The translations under genes and the position numbers were made by a program. A DNA stretch of 64,000 nucleotides from Intestinimonas butyriciproducens. Lineage in GTDB: Bacteria > Bacillota > Clostridia > Oscillospirales > Butyricicoccaceae. The first letter of the stretch is position 1. Every line of letters begins with the position of its first letter. This document shows positions 51,004 through 59,608 of this stretch, piece after piece. The stretch is taken from NCBI RefSeq assembly GCF_016901775.1, contig NZ_JACJKW010000016.1, forward strand, positions 1 to 64,000, read 5' to 3'. The notes under the pieces were generated by a model that worked only from the letters and a program-made list of their open reading frames with translations, searched no databases and was not told the DNA's origin.

Positions 51004-51978
51004 ATGGATTATACAGAAGTTTCCATTGAGACAACCCGTCCCGGGGCTGAGGAGCTGACAGCAGTGCTGGAGGATGCAGCCCAGGGATTTGTCATCGACG
51101 ATCCCCAGGATGTGCAGGATCTGCTGACGGCCCCTTCCCCCCGCTGGGATTATATCGACGAGCGTCTGGTGGCGAAAAAAGAGGATCAGACAGGAGTTAC
51201 GCTGCGCTTTTATCTGGAGGACAGCGAAGATGGACAGCTTGCTCTGGCAGAGGCCTGTCAGCGGGTGGAGCAGCTGAAAAACCAGGGGGAGGACATCCTG
51301 GGCAGTCTCTCCATGACAGTGCGTCCTGTGCGCAGTGAGGACTGGGAAAACAACTGGAAACAATATTATAAGCCCTTTGCCGTCGGGCCCCGGCTGCTGG
51401 TGCGGCCCTCTTGGGAGGAAGCCCAGCCGGAAGAAGGGCAGAAGGTGTTGGTGATGGACCCGGCCAGCAGTTTTGGCACCGGAAGCCATGCCACTACCCG
51501 CCTGTGTCTGGAAGAGCTGGAGGGAATGGATCTGGAAGGGCGGATGCTGCTGGACGCCGGCTGCGGCAGCGGTATCCTGGCCATTGCCGCACTGCTGCTG
51601 GGAGCACGGGAAGGGATGGCCTGTGATGTGGAGGAAAATGCCATCCGCACCACTTTGGAAAATATGGAGAAAAACGGCCTGGAGAAAGAGCGGTGCATTT
51701 TGCTTCAGGGGGATTTTCTTCAGGATGAGACGATGTACCGGCAGTTGGCGCAGCATCGTTATGGGATCATTACAGCCAACATTGTATCCGATGTGCTTAT
51801 CGCCATGGCGCCCCACCTGTGCCGCTTTTTGGAAGAAGAGGGCGATCTTCTGCTTTCCGGCATCATCGATGAACGGGGAGACGAAGTGCTGGCCTCCTAT
51901 GAAAAAGAAGGAATGCTGGTGAAAAGCCGCAAAAGCCGGGAAGGCTGGACGATGCTACACCTGGGAAAAAAGGTGTGA
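51004..51978 (+). CDS. prmA: Ribosomal protein L11 methyltransferase
   Basis: 324 residues. The N-terminal substrate-recognition domain reaches about 125 (DWENNWKQYYKPFAVG), then the SAM domain with MDPASSFGTGSHATTRLCLE, LDAGCGSGILAIAALLLGAR and ITANIVSDVLIAMAP. It trimethylates lysines of L11. The ATG at 51004 is supported by GGATGGGAAAG and the family N-terminus DYTEVSIETTRPGAE. rsmE follows, the usual prmA-rsmE pairing, although a promoter-like sequence lies between them. Confidence 0.94.
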   Translation: MDYTEVSIETTRPGAEELTAVLEDAAQGFVIDDPQDVQDLLTAPSPRWDYIDERLVAKKEDQTGVTLRFYLEDSEDGQLALAEACQRVEQLKNQGEDILGSLSMTVRPVRSEDWENNWKQYYKPFAVGPRLLVRPSWEEAQPEEGQKVLVMDPASSFGTGSHATTRLCLEELEGMDLEGRMLLDAGCGSGILAIAALLLGAREGMACDVEENAIRTTLENMEKNGLEKERCILLQGDFLQDETMYRQLAQHRYGIITANIVSDVLIAMAPHLCRFLEEEGDLLLSGIIDERGDEVLASYEKEGMLVKSRKSREGWTMLHLGKKV

Positions 51979-52026
51979 ACAAGGTGAAAATTTTTCTTCT
52001 CTCCAGTGTGGAAAAAGCTTTGTCAC

Positions 52027-52055
52027 TGGACAAGTTGGAAAGTTTTTGATAAAAT
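52027..52055 (+). promoter_or_regulatory. Candidate promoter of rsmE
   Basis: TGGACA, 17-bp spacer, TAAAAT in the 122-base gap between prmA and rsmE. Confidence 0.45.
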
Positions 52056-52100
52056 AATAGATACTGCTTCTAACAAAGATAAGAGAAGAGGAGGGCCGCC

Positions 52101-52847
52101 GTGCGTTTTTTTATCAGCCGTCAGGATATCAGCGGTGACACGGTGCAGCTTTCTTGCGAGGACAGCGCCCATATCAGCCGTGTGCTTCGCCGTCGGGAGG
52201 GGGACAGTCTTTCCCTTTGCGATGGAGAGGGCATGGATTATGAGGCCTGTATTCTGGAAGCGTCTCCCCAGGGTGTGAAGGCCCGGATCACAGACCGTTT
52301 CCCCAACCGCACAGAGCCCCGTATCCAGGTGACGCTGTATGCCGGTTTGTCCAAGGGAGAGCGGTTTGATCTGCTGATCCAGAAAGCCGTGGAGCTGGGG
52401 GTTTTCCGCATCGTGCCAGTGCTTTCCCGTTATTGTGTGGTCAAGCTGCCGGAAAAGGAGCGGGAGAAAAAGCTGGCCCGGATGAATAAAATTGCTCTGG
52501 AAGCCTGTAAACAGTCGCTGCGAGGCCGTGTGGTACAGGTAGGGCCGGTGATGGATTTTGCCCAGGCGGTGGAGGAAATGGTTCAAAGCCCTTGTCCGCT
52601 GCTTTTGTATGAAAAGGAAAACAAACAATCCCTGTCCCGGATGTTGAAGGACAATCAGCAATGTTCCGCCTTTGCCGTGCTCACCGGTCCCGAGGGTGGT
52701 TTCAGCCAGGAAGAAGCGGACTATGCCATGGGAAAAGGGCTTTCTTCGGTGTCCGTCGGGCCGCGGATCCTTCGTTGTGAGACGGCGCCTCTGGCCGCTT
52801 TGTGCGCCATCATGTACCAAACGGGAAATTTCGATATCGGAGAGTGA
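52101..52847 (+). CDS. rsmE: 16S rRNA m3U1498 methyltransferase
   Basis: 248 residues from a GTG after AGAGGAGG. The PUA-like N-terminus RFFISRQDISGDTVQLSCED with SAHISRVLRRREGD precedes the SPOUT knot: LIQKAVELGVFRIVPVLSRY, AVLTGPEGGFSQEEADYA and SVSVGPRILRCETAPLAAL. It methylates N3 of U1498 in 16S rRNA. The next gene starts four bases after its stop. Confidence 0.95.
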   Translation: MRFFISRQDISGDTVQLSCEDSAHISRVLRRREGDSLSLCDGEGMDYEACILEASPQGVKARITDRFPNRTEPRIQVTLYAGLSKGERFDLLIQKAVELGVFRIVPVLSRYCVVKLPEKEREKKLARMNKIALEACKQSLRGRVVQVGPVMDFAQAVEEMVQSPCPLLLYEKENKQSLSRMLKDNQQCSAFAVLTGPEGGFSQEEADYAMGKGLSSVSVGPRILRCETAPLAALCAIMYQTGNFDIGE

Positions 52848-52851
52848 GATC

Positions 52852-53646
52852 TTGAAAAAGACAGAGAATAAGGCGCGGCGTACGGCCGCCCAGGAGAGCG
52901 ATTATGTGACCAACCGGGTGCTGACGGTTTTTGCCGGCGGCATTCTGCTTTTGATCTTTGCTACCTATCTGAAAAATGGCTTGAGCTATGCCTCTTCCTT
53001 TACCACTGCGCTGGGCGTGGCCCAGGGAAGCATCTGGGCAGGATTGGTTCTGGCTCTGGCCGGTCTGGTCCTCACAGGACGGCAGCTGGCCAAGGGCAGC
53101 TATAAAAGCACCACCCTGTTCAATGGCAACGGCCTTTTGATGCTGGGGCTGCTTCTGTCCCTGTGTGGTTATCTGATGGTGGATTTCGGGCCGCAGCAGG
53201 CTTTGCGGGCTCTCTATGTGATCATCCCCGTCTGGGCCATCCTCTATCTGGTTTACAGTGTCTATCCCCGGGAGTTCTTTACCATTGCCACAGCCATGAC
53301 CCTTCTGGCGGCTTTCCTGTGGCTGGTGGCCAAGAGTGCGGCCAGCAACAGCTTTACCGCCACTACCGGAGTCTTTTTGGCCCTGGGGCTGGTGGTGTGC
53401 GCTGCTCTGGAAGGCCTTTACCTTGCAACCCGTTCCCATCGGGGACGGCTGAAATGGGGCAAGGTGTCTGTTGCCGTCTTTAACCATGACACCAAACATG
53501 CTCTTGTGGCCACGGTGGCGGCCGCAGGCGCTGTGCTGCTTCTGGCTGCCTTTTTCCTGGGCGGCAGCGTGGGTTATTATGCCATGTATGCCGTGGCGGC
53601 TGTACTGTTTCTGATGGCAGTTTATTATACGGCGCGGATGATGTGA
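52852..53646 (+). CDS. Polytopic membrane protein of unknown function
   Basis: 264 residues from a TTG at 52852 (GGAGAG seven bases before). After a basic N-terminus (KKTENKARRTAAQ) there are about eight transmembrane segments, among them VFAGGILLLIFATYL, IWAGLVLALAGLVLTG, LLMLGLLLSLCGYLMV and AVLLLAAFFLGGSVGYYAM. No family recognised. It is coupled to rsmE. No catalytic residues can be seen. Confidence 0.75.
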   Translation: MKKTENKARRTAAQESDYVTNRVLTVFAGGILLLIFATYLKNGLSYASSFTTALGVAQGSIWAGLVLALAGLVLTGRQLAKGSYKSTTLFNGNGLLMLGLLLSLCGYLMVDFGPQQALRALYVIIPVWAILYLVYSVYPREFFTIATAMTLLAAFLWLVAKSAASNSFTATTGVFLALGLVVCAALEGLYLATRSHRGRLKWGKVSVAVFNHDTKHALVATVAAAGAVLLLAAFFLGGSVGYYAMYAVAAVLFLMAVYYTARMM

Positions 53647-53709
53647 TCTCCGCGCCGATCCCCCTGAAATGACCGGAAAAAACTTTTTTGAAAAATTTCG
53701 AAAAAGGGG

Positions 53710-53738
53710 TTGACTTTTCGGGGGAATGGCCCTATAAT
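53710..53738 (+). promoter_or_regulatory. tRNA operon promoter
   Basis: TTGACT, 17-bp spacer, consensus TATAAT, 56 bases before the first tRNA. Confidence 0.88.
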
Positions 53739-53794
53739 ATGTCTTGCTCGCCACGCTTCACAGCTTCACAGCGAACGGCAGCGAGTGAAGAAAT

Positions 53795-53871
53795 GGCGGC
53801 ATAGCTCAGCTGGCTAGAGCATTCGGTTCATACCCGAACGGTCGTAGGTTCAAGTCCCACTGCCGCTACCA
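53795..53871 (+). tRNA. tRNA-Met (CAT)
   Basis: 77 nt, acceptor GGCGGCA/TGCCGCT with a G-U first pair, anticodon loop TTCATAC giving CAT, encoded ACCA. One A-C mismatch in the T-stem. Could be elongator Met or, after lysidine modification, Ile. Confidence 0.93.
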
Positions 53872-53876
53872 TATTC

Positions 53877-53951
53877 GGCCCGTTGGTCAAGAGGTTAAGA
53901 CACCGCCCTTTCACGGCGGTAACGCGAGTTCGATTCTCGCACGGGTCACCA
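53877..53951 (+). tRNA. tRNA-Glu (TTC)
   Basis: 75 nt, acceptor GGCCCGT/ACGGGTC, anticodon loop CTTTCAC giving TTC, encoded ACCA. Confidence 0.95.
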
Positions 53952-53956
53952 TCCAT

Positions 53957-54033
53957 GGAGGCATAGCTCAGCTGGCTAGAGCGTTCGCCTCACACGCGAG
54001 AGGTCGTTGGTTCGAGCCCAACTGTCTCCACCA
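53957..54033 (+). tRNA. tRNA-Val (CAC)
   Basis: 77 nt, acceptor GGAGGCA/TGTCTCC, anticodon loop CTCACAC giving CAC, encoded ACCA. Confidence 0.95.
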
Positions 54034-54036
54034 TGG

Positions 54037-54072
54037 AAAAAGCACCACATCCTTTGGATGCGGTGCTTTTTT
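54037..54072. terminator. Terminator of the tRNA operon
   Basis: AAGCACCACATCC/GGATGCGGTGCTT hairpin with T runs on both strands; it also serves the convergent SpoVB-like gene. Confidence 0.88.
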
Positions 54073-54078
54073 ATTTTT

Positions 54079-55563
54079 TTATACCCGCAGATCTTCCCGG
54101 GAAAGATTTCCGGTGAGAAAAAGAAGGAAAATATAAAAAAGCCCGGTGAGCAAAATGGCCGGAATGAAAGAGGCGGGAATCAGCAGACGCACGGTGAAGC
54201 AGGAGCAGGCCATGCAGAGGGCTGGGCCCAGAATCCACTTTTTCCATTGGAGTGAAAATCCGGCGGTGTCTTGCAGACAGCGGATGCTCAGAGTTCCGTT
54301 GAAAATCTCGCTGAAAAACAAACACAGAAGATAACCATAGATTCCGGTGGAAGGAAGCAAAAGAGCCAGCAGACCCAGAGAAAGCAGAGACTCGGCAATG
54401 TTGATCCGGGCCAGACGGCTTTGTTTGTCCATGGCTTTGAGCATAGCGTCCACAATATCGTCCAGGTACATGATCATCACAATGGGACTGAGGATGCGGA
54501 GAAAGTGGGCCACCTGAGGCTCCTGGTAGATGGCCAGACTGATGTCCTGGGCATAAAACAGCAGGATGCCGCAGACACCGATGGAAAAAAGCAGAGACAG
54601 ACGGAAGATCCGGGTGACGATATAGCGGATGTGAACCTGGTGGCCTTGGATGTGATCTTCGGCCAGTTCCGGAATGAGCAGAGCGCTGAAGGAAGCCAGA
54701 AGGGCAGAGGGAAACTGAAGGATGGGCATAGCCATGCCACGGATCAGGCCGTACTGGGCAAGGGCTGTTTGGCAGGACAGTCCGTAGCGCTCCAGCCCCA
54801 GGGGCACCATGACCTGTTTGGCCGTGTTGATGGCCGAACGCACCAGGGAGCTGAGTCCCACCGGCAGGCAGATGGAAAGGATCTGATGCAGCCCAGGACC
54901 GCTCGCTGGAGCAGAACCGGTGAGACGGCGGCTGTCCAGGCGATAGAGTATAAGCAGACAGCAAAAAGAGCAAACTTCCGATAAAGCCCCGCCGATAACC
55001 AGAGCCAGGCAGGCCGCTTCCAGCCCCTGGGGTGCGAGCCAGGTAAACAGGGCCACCGTGAGGCCCATATGGCTCAGCTGTTCCAGCACCTGCGCGGCGG
55101 CGCCTTTGGCTACCCGCCGCACAGCGGTGAAATAGCCGCTGTATACGGCGGCTCCGGCCATAAATGGAAGGCTCAGAGCTAGAAGGCGCAGAGGAAGGGG
55201 GGAGATCTGTCCGTGGAACCAGGCGCCTGTGATGGGCTCCGCGCCCAGGAAGAGCAGACAAGCGGCCAGCAGACTGCCAGACAGGCTGTAAAGAAAACAG
55301 CGGAACACAGCCCGACGGGCCCCCTGGGCGGAAGCACGAGTGAGCTGTTCCGCCACCAGACGGGTGGTGGCCAGGCTCACTCCGGCCAGAGAAAGGGTGA
55401 TGCCGAAGGAATAGATGGACAGCAGAAGCTGATAGATGCCCATTCCTTCTGCGCCGATCTTGTTGGAGATGTATACCGAAAATCCCATGCCCAGGGTGCG
55501 CAGAAACAGGGATGTGGCGGTGAGGATCAGGGTGTTGAGCAAAAATTTCCGAGCCTTTTTCAT
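54079..55563 (-). CDS. SpoVB/MurJ-like lipid flippase of the MOP superfamily
   Basis: 494 residues with 13-14 transmembrane helices. The N-terminus LNTLILTATSLFLRTLGMGF then VYISNKIGAEGMGIYQLLLS is typical of stage V sporulation protein B. Members move undecaprenyl-linked polysaccharide or lipid II precursors across the membrane; SpoVB acts in cortex synthesis. The ATG follows AAGGAGG; the bases between form a short GGGGG-CAT-CCCCC hairpin that could mask the ribosome site. It ends at the terminator shared with the tRNAs. Confidence 0.9.
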   Translation of the reverse strand: MKKARKFLLNTLILTATSLFLRTLGMGFSVYISNKIGAEGMGIYQLLLSIYSFGITLSLAGVSLATTRLVAEQLTRASAQGARRAVFRCFLYSLSGSLLAACLLFLGAEPITGAWFHGQISPLPLRLLALSLPFMAGAAVYSGYFTAVRRVAKGAAAQVLEQLSHMGLTVALFTWLAPQGLEAACLALVIGGALSEVCSFCCLLILYRLDSRRLTGSAPASGPGLHQILSICLPVGLSSLVRSAINTAKQVMVPLGLERYGLSCQTALAQYGLIRGMAMPILQFPSALLASFSALLIPELAEDHIQGHQVHIRYIVTRIFRLSLLFSIGVCGILLFYAQDISLAIYQEPQVAHFLRILSPIVMIMYLDDIVDAMLKAMDKQSRLARINIAESLLSLGLLALLLPSTGIYGYLLCLFFSEIFNGTLSIRCLQDTAGFSLQWKKWILGPALCMACSCFTVRLLIPASFIPAILLTGLFYIFLLFLTGNLSREDLRV

Positions 55564-55636
55564 GGGGGATGCCCCCCTCCTTCTCCATGGTCTGTTTATG
55601 CCAGTCTATGCAGAAAGGAAAAAGGGTAGAAGAATG

Positions 55637-55684
55637 TTGACAAAAGTATACTTGTAAAGTATACTTTTAAATAGAACAATTCCA
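55637..55684 (+). promoter_or_regulatory. hrb promoter with PerR-like box
   Basis: Consensus TTGACA, 17-bp spacer, TATACT (55660-55665), followed by TAGAACAATTCCA at 55672-55684 over the start site. The identical 13-mer lies at the same place in the perR promoter. AAGTATACTT is repeated directly around the -10. Confidence 0.75.
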
Positions 55685-55708
55685 GAAAAATAACAGGAGG
55701 ACGGCAAT

Positions 55709-56347
55709 ATGGATCTGAAAGCATTCAATCAGCTGAGCTGCGGGCTTTATCTGATCAGCAGTGCCTATGAAGGAAAAGAAAGCGGCTGCATTGTCAACAC
55801 GGTACAGCAGGTAACAGCGGAGCCGGCTCAGCTGGCAGTGACCATCAATAAAAACAGCTACACCGGAGAACTCATTGCCCAGTCGGGGATGTTTGAAGCC
55901 ACGGTGCTCAGCAAGGATGTAGCTCTGGAGCAGATCGGCCGTTTTGGTTTTCAGTCCGGCCGGGATACAGAGAAATTTAAGGGAATTTCCTGCCTGCGTG
56001 ATGAAGAGGGGATCCCTTATGTGAAAGAGGGCATGACAGCTCGTTTCTTCTGCCGGGTCACAGGGCAGATGGATGTGGGAACACACCGGATTTTTGTGGG
56101 AAAGGTGGAGCAGGCCCAGTGCATGGAAGGGGAGAGCATGACCTATGCCTACTACCATCAGGTGAAAAAAGGCGGCACTCCAAAGGAGGCGCCTTCCTAT
56201 CAGGGAGAAGAAAAAGGGCAGCCGGCACAAAAGGGCTGGCGGTGCAAGATCTGCGGTTATGTGTTCGAAGGAGAAGCCCTTCCTCCGGATTTCGTTTGTC
56301 CCATCTGTAAGAAGGGGCCGGAGTACATGGAGCCTCTGGCCGGGTAA
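55709..56347 (+). CDS. hrb: High-molecular-weight rubredoxin (flavin reductase-rubredoxin)
   Basis: 212 residues. Residues 1-155 are a flavin-reductase-like FMN domain (SCGLYLISSAYEGKESGCIV, NTVQQVTAEPAQLAVTINKN), residues 173-212 a rubredoxin with [20 protein letters not shown] and ICKKGPEY giving CxxC twice. Hrb of Moorella passes electrons from NADH to flavodiiron proteins for oxygen and NO reduction. It carries the same operator as perR, so it is likely an electron donor for the rubrerythrin system encoded 2 kb away. The ATG follows ACAGGAGG. Confidence 0.92.
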   Translation: MDLKAFNQLSCGLYLISSAYEGKESGCIVNTVQQVTAEPAQLAVTINKNSYTGELIAQSGMFEATVLSKDVALEQIGRFGFQSGRDTEKFKGISCLRDEEGIPYVKEGMTARFFCRVTGQMDVGTHRIFVGKVEQAQCMEGESMTYAYYHQVKKGGTPKEAPSYQGEEKGQPAQKGWRCKICGYVFEGEALPPDFVCPICKKGPEYMEPLAG

Positions 56348-56375
56348 CCGCCCTTCTTTGCCCTTTTTCCGGGCC

Positions 56376-56404
56376 TGGACAGTTTTCCCGGGCTGTGGTA
56401 GACT
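56376..56404 (+). promoter_or_regulatory. Promoter of the M24 peptidase
   Basis: TGGACA, 17-bp spacer, TAGACT. Confidence 0.55.
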
Positions 56405-56448
56405 GAAAGCAAATAGGCCCCTTCAGGGCCGGGAAAGGGTGAAAAGGG

Positions 56449-57513
56449 ATGAATCAACAGCGTCTGGCCAGAGTGCGGCAGGCCATGGCAGAGCAGGGAC
56501 TGGAACAGATTTTGGTGACGGCTCCTGCTTCGGTATACTATCTCACCGGTCTTTGGGTTTCGCCCATGGAGCGGATGTGGGTGCTGTATATCACAGAAAA
56601 AGACTGCGTGCTTTATGCCAATGAGCTTTTTGGGGTGGAAGAGCAGGAAGGGGCGGAGCTGGTGCTTCACAGTGACAGCGATGAGCCCACTGCGGCTTTG
56701 GCTCAGCGAGTGCTGCCTGGCAAGCTGGGAGTGGATAAGTTCTGGCCCAGCCGGTTTCTGATCGATCTTCTGGAGGCGCGGGGAGATGTGGTGCCCGTCC
56801 ATGGCTCTGCACCGGTAGACCTGGTGCGGATGTACAAGGACAAGGAAGAGCAGCAGGCCATGATCCATGCCTCCCAGGTGAATGACCGGGTGATGGAACA
56901 GGCCATTGCCGCTTTGCGGGAAGGGGTCACCGAGCAGGAGATCGCCGCACTGGTGGAAAGCCTGTATCAGAAAGAAGGCGGCAATCGGGGCGAAGGGGTT
57001 ATTGTCAGCTTTGGCGCCAACGGGGCCGATCCCCATCACAGCCCGGATCAGACGGTGCTGCGCCGGGGAGATTCGGTGGTGCTGGATCTGTTTATGCCCA
57101 TTCAGCGGTATTGGTGCGATATGACCCGGACGGTGTTCTTCGGTCAGGCGGATGAGGAACAGAGACGGGTCTATGAAGTGGTTCGTCAGGCCAATCTGGC
57201 GGCAGAACAGGTGCTTCGTCCCGGGGTTCCGTTGTGGCAGGTGGATCAGGCGGCCCGCAAGCTGATCGAAGAGGCGGGATACGGTCCCTTCTTCACCCAT
57301 CGCCTGGGCCATGGATGCGGGCTGGAGTGCCATGAACCGCCGGATAACAGCAGCGCAAGCCAGGCGATTGCCCAGCCGGGAATGGTCTTTTCGGTGGAGC
57401 CGGGGATCTACCTGCCCGGCCGCTTCGGCGTTCGTATTGAAGATCTGGTACTGGTGACCGAAGATGGCTGCCAGGTGCTCAATGCACTGTCCAAAGATCT
57501 GCACATTGTGTAA
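56449..57513 (+). CDS. M24-family Xaa-Pro aminopeptidase
   Basis: 354 residues. The N-terminal creatinase-like domain (VTAPASVYYLTGLWVSPMER) precedes the pita-bread catalytic domain. All five metal ligands are visible: Asp in VVLDLFMPIQRYW, Asp in CDMTRTVFFG, His in FFTHRLGHGCGLECHE, Glu in FSVEPGIYLPG and Glu in GVRIEDLVLV. It removes N-terminal residues before proline. The ATG follows AAGGGTGAAAAGGG. Monocistronic. Confidence 0.94.
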   Translation: MNQQRLARVRQAMAEQGLEQILVTAPASVYYLTGLWVSPMERMWVLYITEKDCVLYANELFGVEEQEGAELVLHSDSDEPTAALAQRVLPGKLGVDKFWPSRFLIDLLEARGDVVPVHGSAPVDLVRMYKDKEEQQAMIHASQVNDRVMEQAIAALREGVTEQEIAALVESLYQKEGGNRGEGVIVSFGANGADPHHSPDQTVLRRGDSVVLDLFMPIQRYWCDMTRTVFFGQADEEQRRVYEVVRQANLAAEQVLRPGVPLWQVDQAARKLIEEAGYGPFFTHRLGHGCGLECHEPPDNSSASQAIAQPGMVFSVEPGIYLPGRFGVRIEDLVLVTEDGCQVLNALSKDLHIV

Positions 57514-57528
57514 ATTTTTACGGCATAG

Positions 57529-57560
57529 AAAAAGAGAGCCCCGTTTTGGGGCTCTCTTCA
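57529..57560 (+). terminator. Terminator of the M24 peptidase
   Basis: GAGAGCCCC-GTTTT-GGGGCTCTC hairpin followed by TTC; repeat copy 2 begins immediately after it. Confidence 0.8.
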
Positions 57561-57736
57561 GACTGTCGAAAAACCTATATAACGAAAAGGGTCGTCCGCC
57601 CTACCCCTATAAATCCGCGAAAAGCCGCGACCTGTGCGTGGCTTTTTGCACTTCTCAAGGGGCAAGTGTGCGCCAAAGGCGTGCATACAGCCCCTTGCAA
57701 AACCCCCTAAAGTGGCCTAAGCCACTTTTTCGACAC
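57561..57736 (-). repeat. MITE-like intergenic repeat, copy 2
   Basis: About 176 bp with inverted ends GACTGTCGAAAAA and TTTTTCGACAC. Its minus strand matches 130 bp of the copy at 12.7 kb with roughly 90 percent identity, including both internal hairpins; about 45 bp at the low-coordinate end differ. GCTCTC lies just outside each end and may be a target duplication. As in copy 1, it abuts a terminator. It also fills the gap after the rubrerythrin operon. Confidence 0.75.
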
Positions 57737-57740
57737 GCTC

Positions 57741-58925
57741 TCAATAATTTTCGCAGTTGATCTCAAAGAAACTCTGGGGATAGGAGCAGGTGGGGCAGAA
57801 GGCCGGGGCCGAAGGGCCGGTGACGATGTGGCCGCAGTTGCGGCATTCCCATACCTTGATCTGACTCTTCTGGAAGACCTGAGCGGTTTCCACATTGTGG
57901 AGCAGAGCACGATAACGCTCTTCGTGGTGCTTTTCAATGGCAGCTACCAAGCGGAATTTGGCGGCCAGCTGGGGGAAGCCTTCTTCTTCAGCGGTTTTGG
58001 CAAAGCCTTCATACATATCGGTCCATTCGTAGTTTTCGCCCTGGGCAGCATGGAGCAGATTCTGGGCGGTATCTCCCAGTCCTCCCAGCTCTTTGAACCA
58101 CATTTTGGCGTGTTCACGCTCATTTTCGGCGGTTTTCAGGAAAAGGGCGGCAATCTGCTCATAGCCTTCTTCTTTCGCTACCGAAGAAAAATAGGTGTAT
58201 TTGTTCCGGGCTTCCGATTCACCGGCAAAGGCGGCGGCCAGGTTCTTTTCGGTCTGGGTTCCGGCATAGGGGTTCATTTTGGCCGGCTGCTCCATCTTTT
58301 CAAAGGAAGAGGCCGGCTGGCGGCAGACAGGGCAGACAAAATCAGGGGGAAGTGTTTCCCCTTCGTGGATGTGTCCGCATACTTTGCATTTCCACTGACT
58401 CATCATCTGAGATTCTCCTTTGTTGTCATATTCATTGCAGGGGATGCGTTCCAGAAGCTTTCGGGCGGCTTCTGCCGGGAATTGGGGAGAGGGAGGGGAC
58501 TGCACCCATTTTTCCAGAAGGTCGTGGGCGTTTTTGCTCTGGGGGAGCATATAGCCGCTTTCCCGCAGCAGGTCTTCGTTCACCAGCCGGGCCGATTTGG
58601 CCAGTGCAGTCATCAGCTGGTAGAGACCGTCTGTCTGAGCGCTTTCCGCCAGCTGTAAGGCGGTTTTTTCCTCCAGGGCCTTGTTTTGGGCCAGAGCAAA
58701 AGCGGGAGAGCACACCGCCTGGGTTTTTGGCTGCTGCGGAGGATATTCGGCGGGCACCATGGAAATGGCCCCGCTGGGACAAGCGTCGGCGCAGATGCCG
58801 CAGCCCAGGCATTTTGTCACATCAATGATGCTGTTCTCTGTGTCGGTGGCGCCGGTGGGGCACACATAGAGACACAAACAGTCTTTGGTACAAAGACGAA
58901 GGTTTCGTACAGCATATCGTTTCAT
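57741..58925 (-). CDS. Fused ferredoxin-rubredoxin-rubrerythrin-rubredoxin protein
   Basis: 394 residues in one frame. Residues 1-60 are a 2x[4Fe-4S] ferredoxin with [16 protein letters not shown] (unusual C-x3-C-x-C-x3-C spacing) and [15 protein letters not shown]; 60-165 are helical; 175-210 a rubredoxin ([20 protein letters not shown]); 220-355 a diiron ferritin-like rubrerythrin domain ([43 protein letters not shown]); 360-394 a second rubredoxin-like end ([18 protein letters not shown]). AAAGGAG eight bases before ATGATG at 58406 would allow a separate 221-residue rubrerythrin. Rubrerythrins reduce peroxide to water. Its ATG overlaps the stop of the preceding gene. Confidence 0.9.
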   Translation of the reverse strand: MKRYAVRNLRLCTKDCLCLYVCPTGATDTENSIIDVTKCLGCGICADACPSGAISMVPAEYPPQQPKTQAVCSPAFALAQNKALEEKTALQLAESAQTDGLYQLMTALAKSARLVNEDLLRESGYMLPQSKNAHDLLEKWVQSPPSPQFPAEAARKLLERIPCNEYDNKGESQMMSQWKCKVCGHIHEGETLPPDFVCPVCRQPASSFEKMEQPAKMNPYAGTQTEKNLAAAFAGESEARNKYTYFSSVAKEEGYEQIAALFLKTAENEREHAKMWFKELGGLGDTAQNLLHAAQGENYEWTDMYEGFAKTAEEEGFPQLAAKFRLVAAIEKHHEERYRALLHNVETAQVFQKSQIKVWECRNCGHIVTGPSAPAFCPTCSYPQSFFEINCENY

Positions 58926-59566
58926 TTTCCCTTCCTCCCTTCCACAACATCGAACTTCCATGCAGGAACCTTGCACACCGGGCAAAGTTCCGGGGCACTG
59001 TCGCCTACATAGATAAAGCCGCACACCGAACAGACCCATACACGGGTACCTTCCAGGAAGGCCTCCCCTTCCTTCTGATAGCGTTTGAGAAGGGCATCTG
59101 CAATGCGGGTCACTTTCTCACCCCAGACACAGATCCGCTGGGTGCCCCGGTCCCCTTCCGCTTTGGCAGCAGAATGGAGAATGGGATAGCCCTTCTCCAG
59201 ATCCTGGGATACCAGGGACGCCAGATCTTCCAGGGTGTTTTGCGGGGAAGAGGGGACAGCGGCTGTGAAGAAATCGGTCAGCTGGCGGTAAAGGGCGGCT
59301 TCTTCCTCCTGGTATTGCTTTTCACAGCCCCGGGCCAGGTTGGAGCACACGGCGGCCAGAATGCCGGGAGAGAACTCTTCCAGATCTTCCTGGATCACCG
59401 GGGCAGGGGCCTGGGGCTTTTCCTCCGCTCCGCCCTCCGGGGAAAAGGAAGCCTTGCTGGCCCCGCACAAGGGGCAGACCCAGGAATCCGGGAAAAGGGA
59501 AAAGGGAACGCCTTCCTTCTCCTCGTCATAGACATAGCCGCAAATCTGACAGATCCATTTGCTCAT
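58922..59566 (-). CDS. Double-rubredoxin protein
   Basis: 214 residues. Rubredoxin domains at both ends: [20 protein letters not shown] with [13 protein letters not shown] near 5-45, and [20 protein letters not shown] with [10 protein letters not shown] near 172-205. Between them lies a helical segment (about 65-165) rich in Glu and Ala, without a recognised fold; it may be a degenerate ferritin-like bundle. The ATG at 59566 follows AAAGGAGG. It is the middle gene of the perR operon; its TGA overlaps the next ATG (ATGA). It probably passes electrons to the rubrerythrin. Confidence 0.85.
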   Translation of the reverse strand: MSKWICQICGYVYDEEKEGVPFSLFPDSWVCPLCGASKASFSPEGGAEEKPQAPAPVIQEDLEEFSPGILAAVCSNLARGCEKQYQEEEAALYRQLTDFFTAAVPSSPQNTLEDLASLVSQDLEKGYPILHSAAKAEGDRGTQRICVWGEKVTRIADALLKRYQKEGEAFLEGTRVWVCSVCGFIYVGDSAPELCPVCKVPAWKFDVVEGRKGK

Positions 59567-59608
59567 ATTGTTCCTCCTTTCAAGGCGTATCGCCATTGGG
59601 TGATGGGA

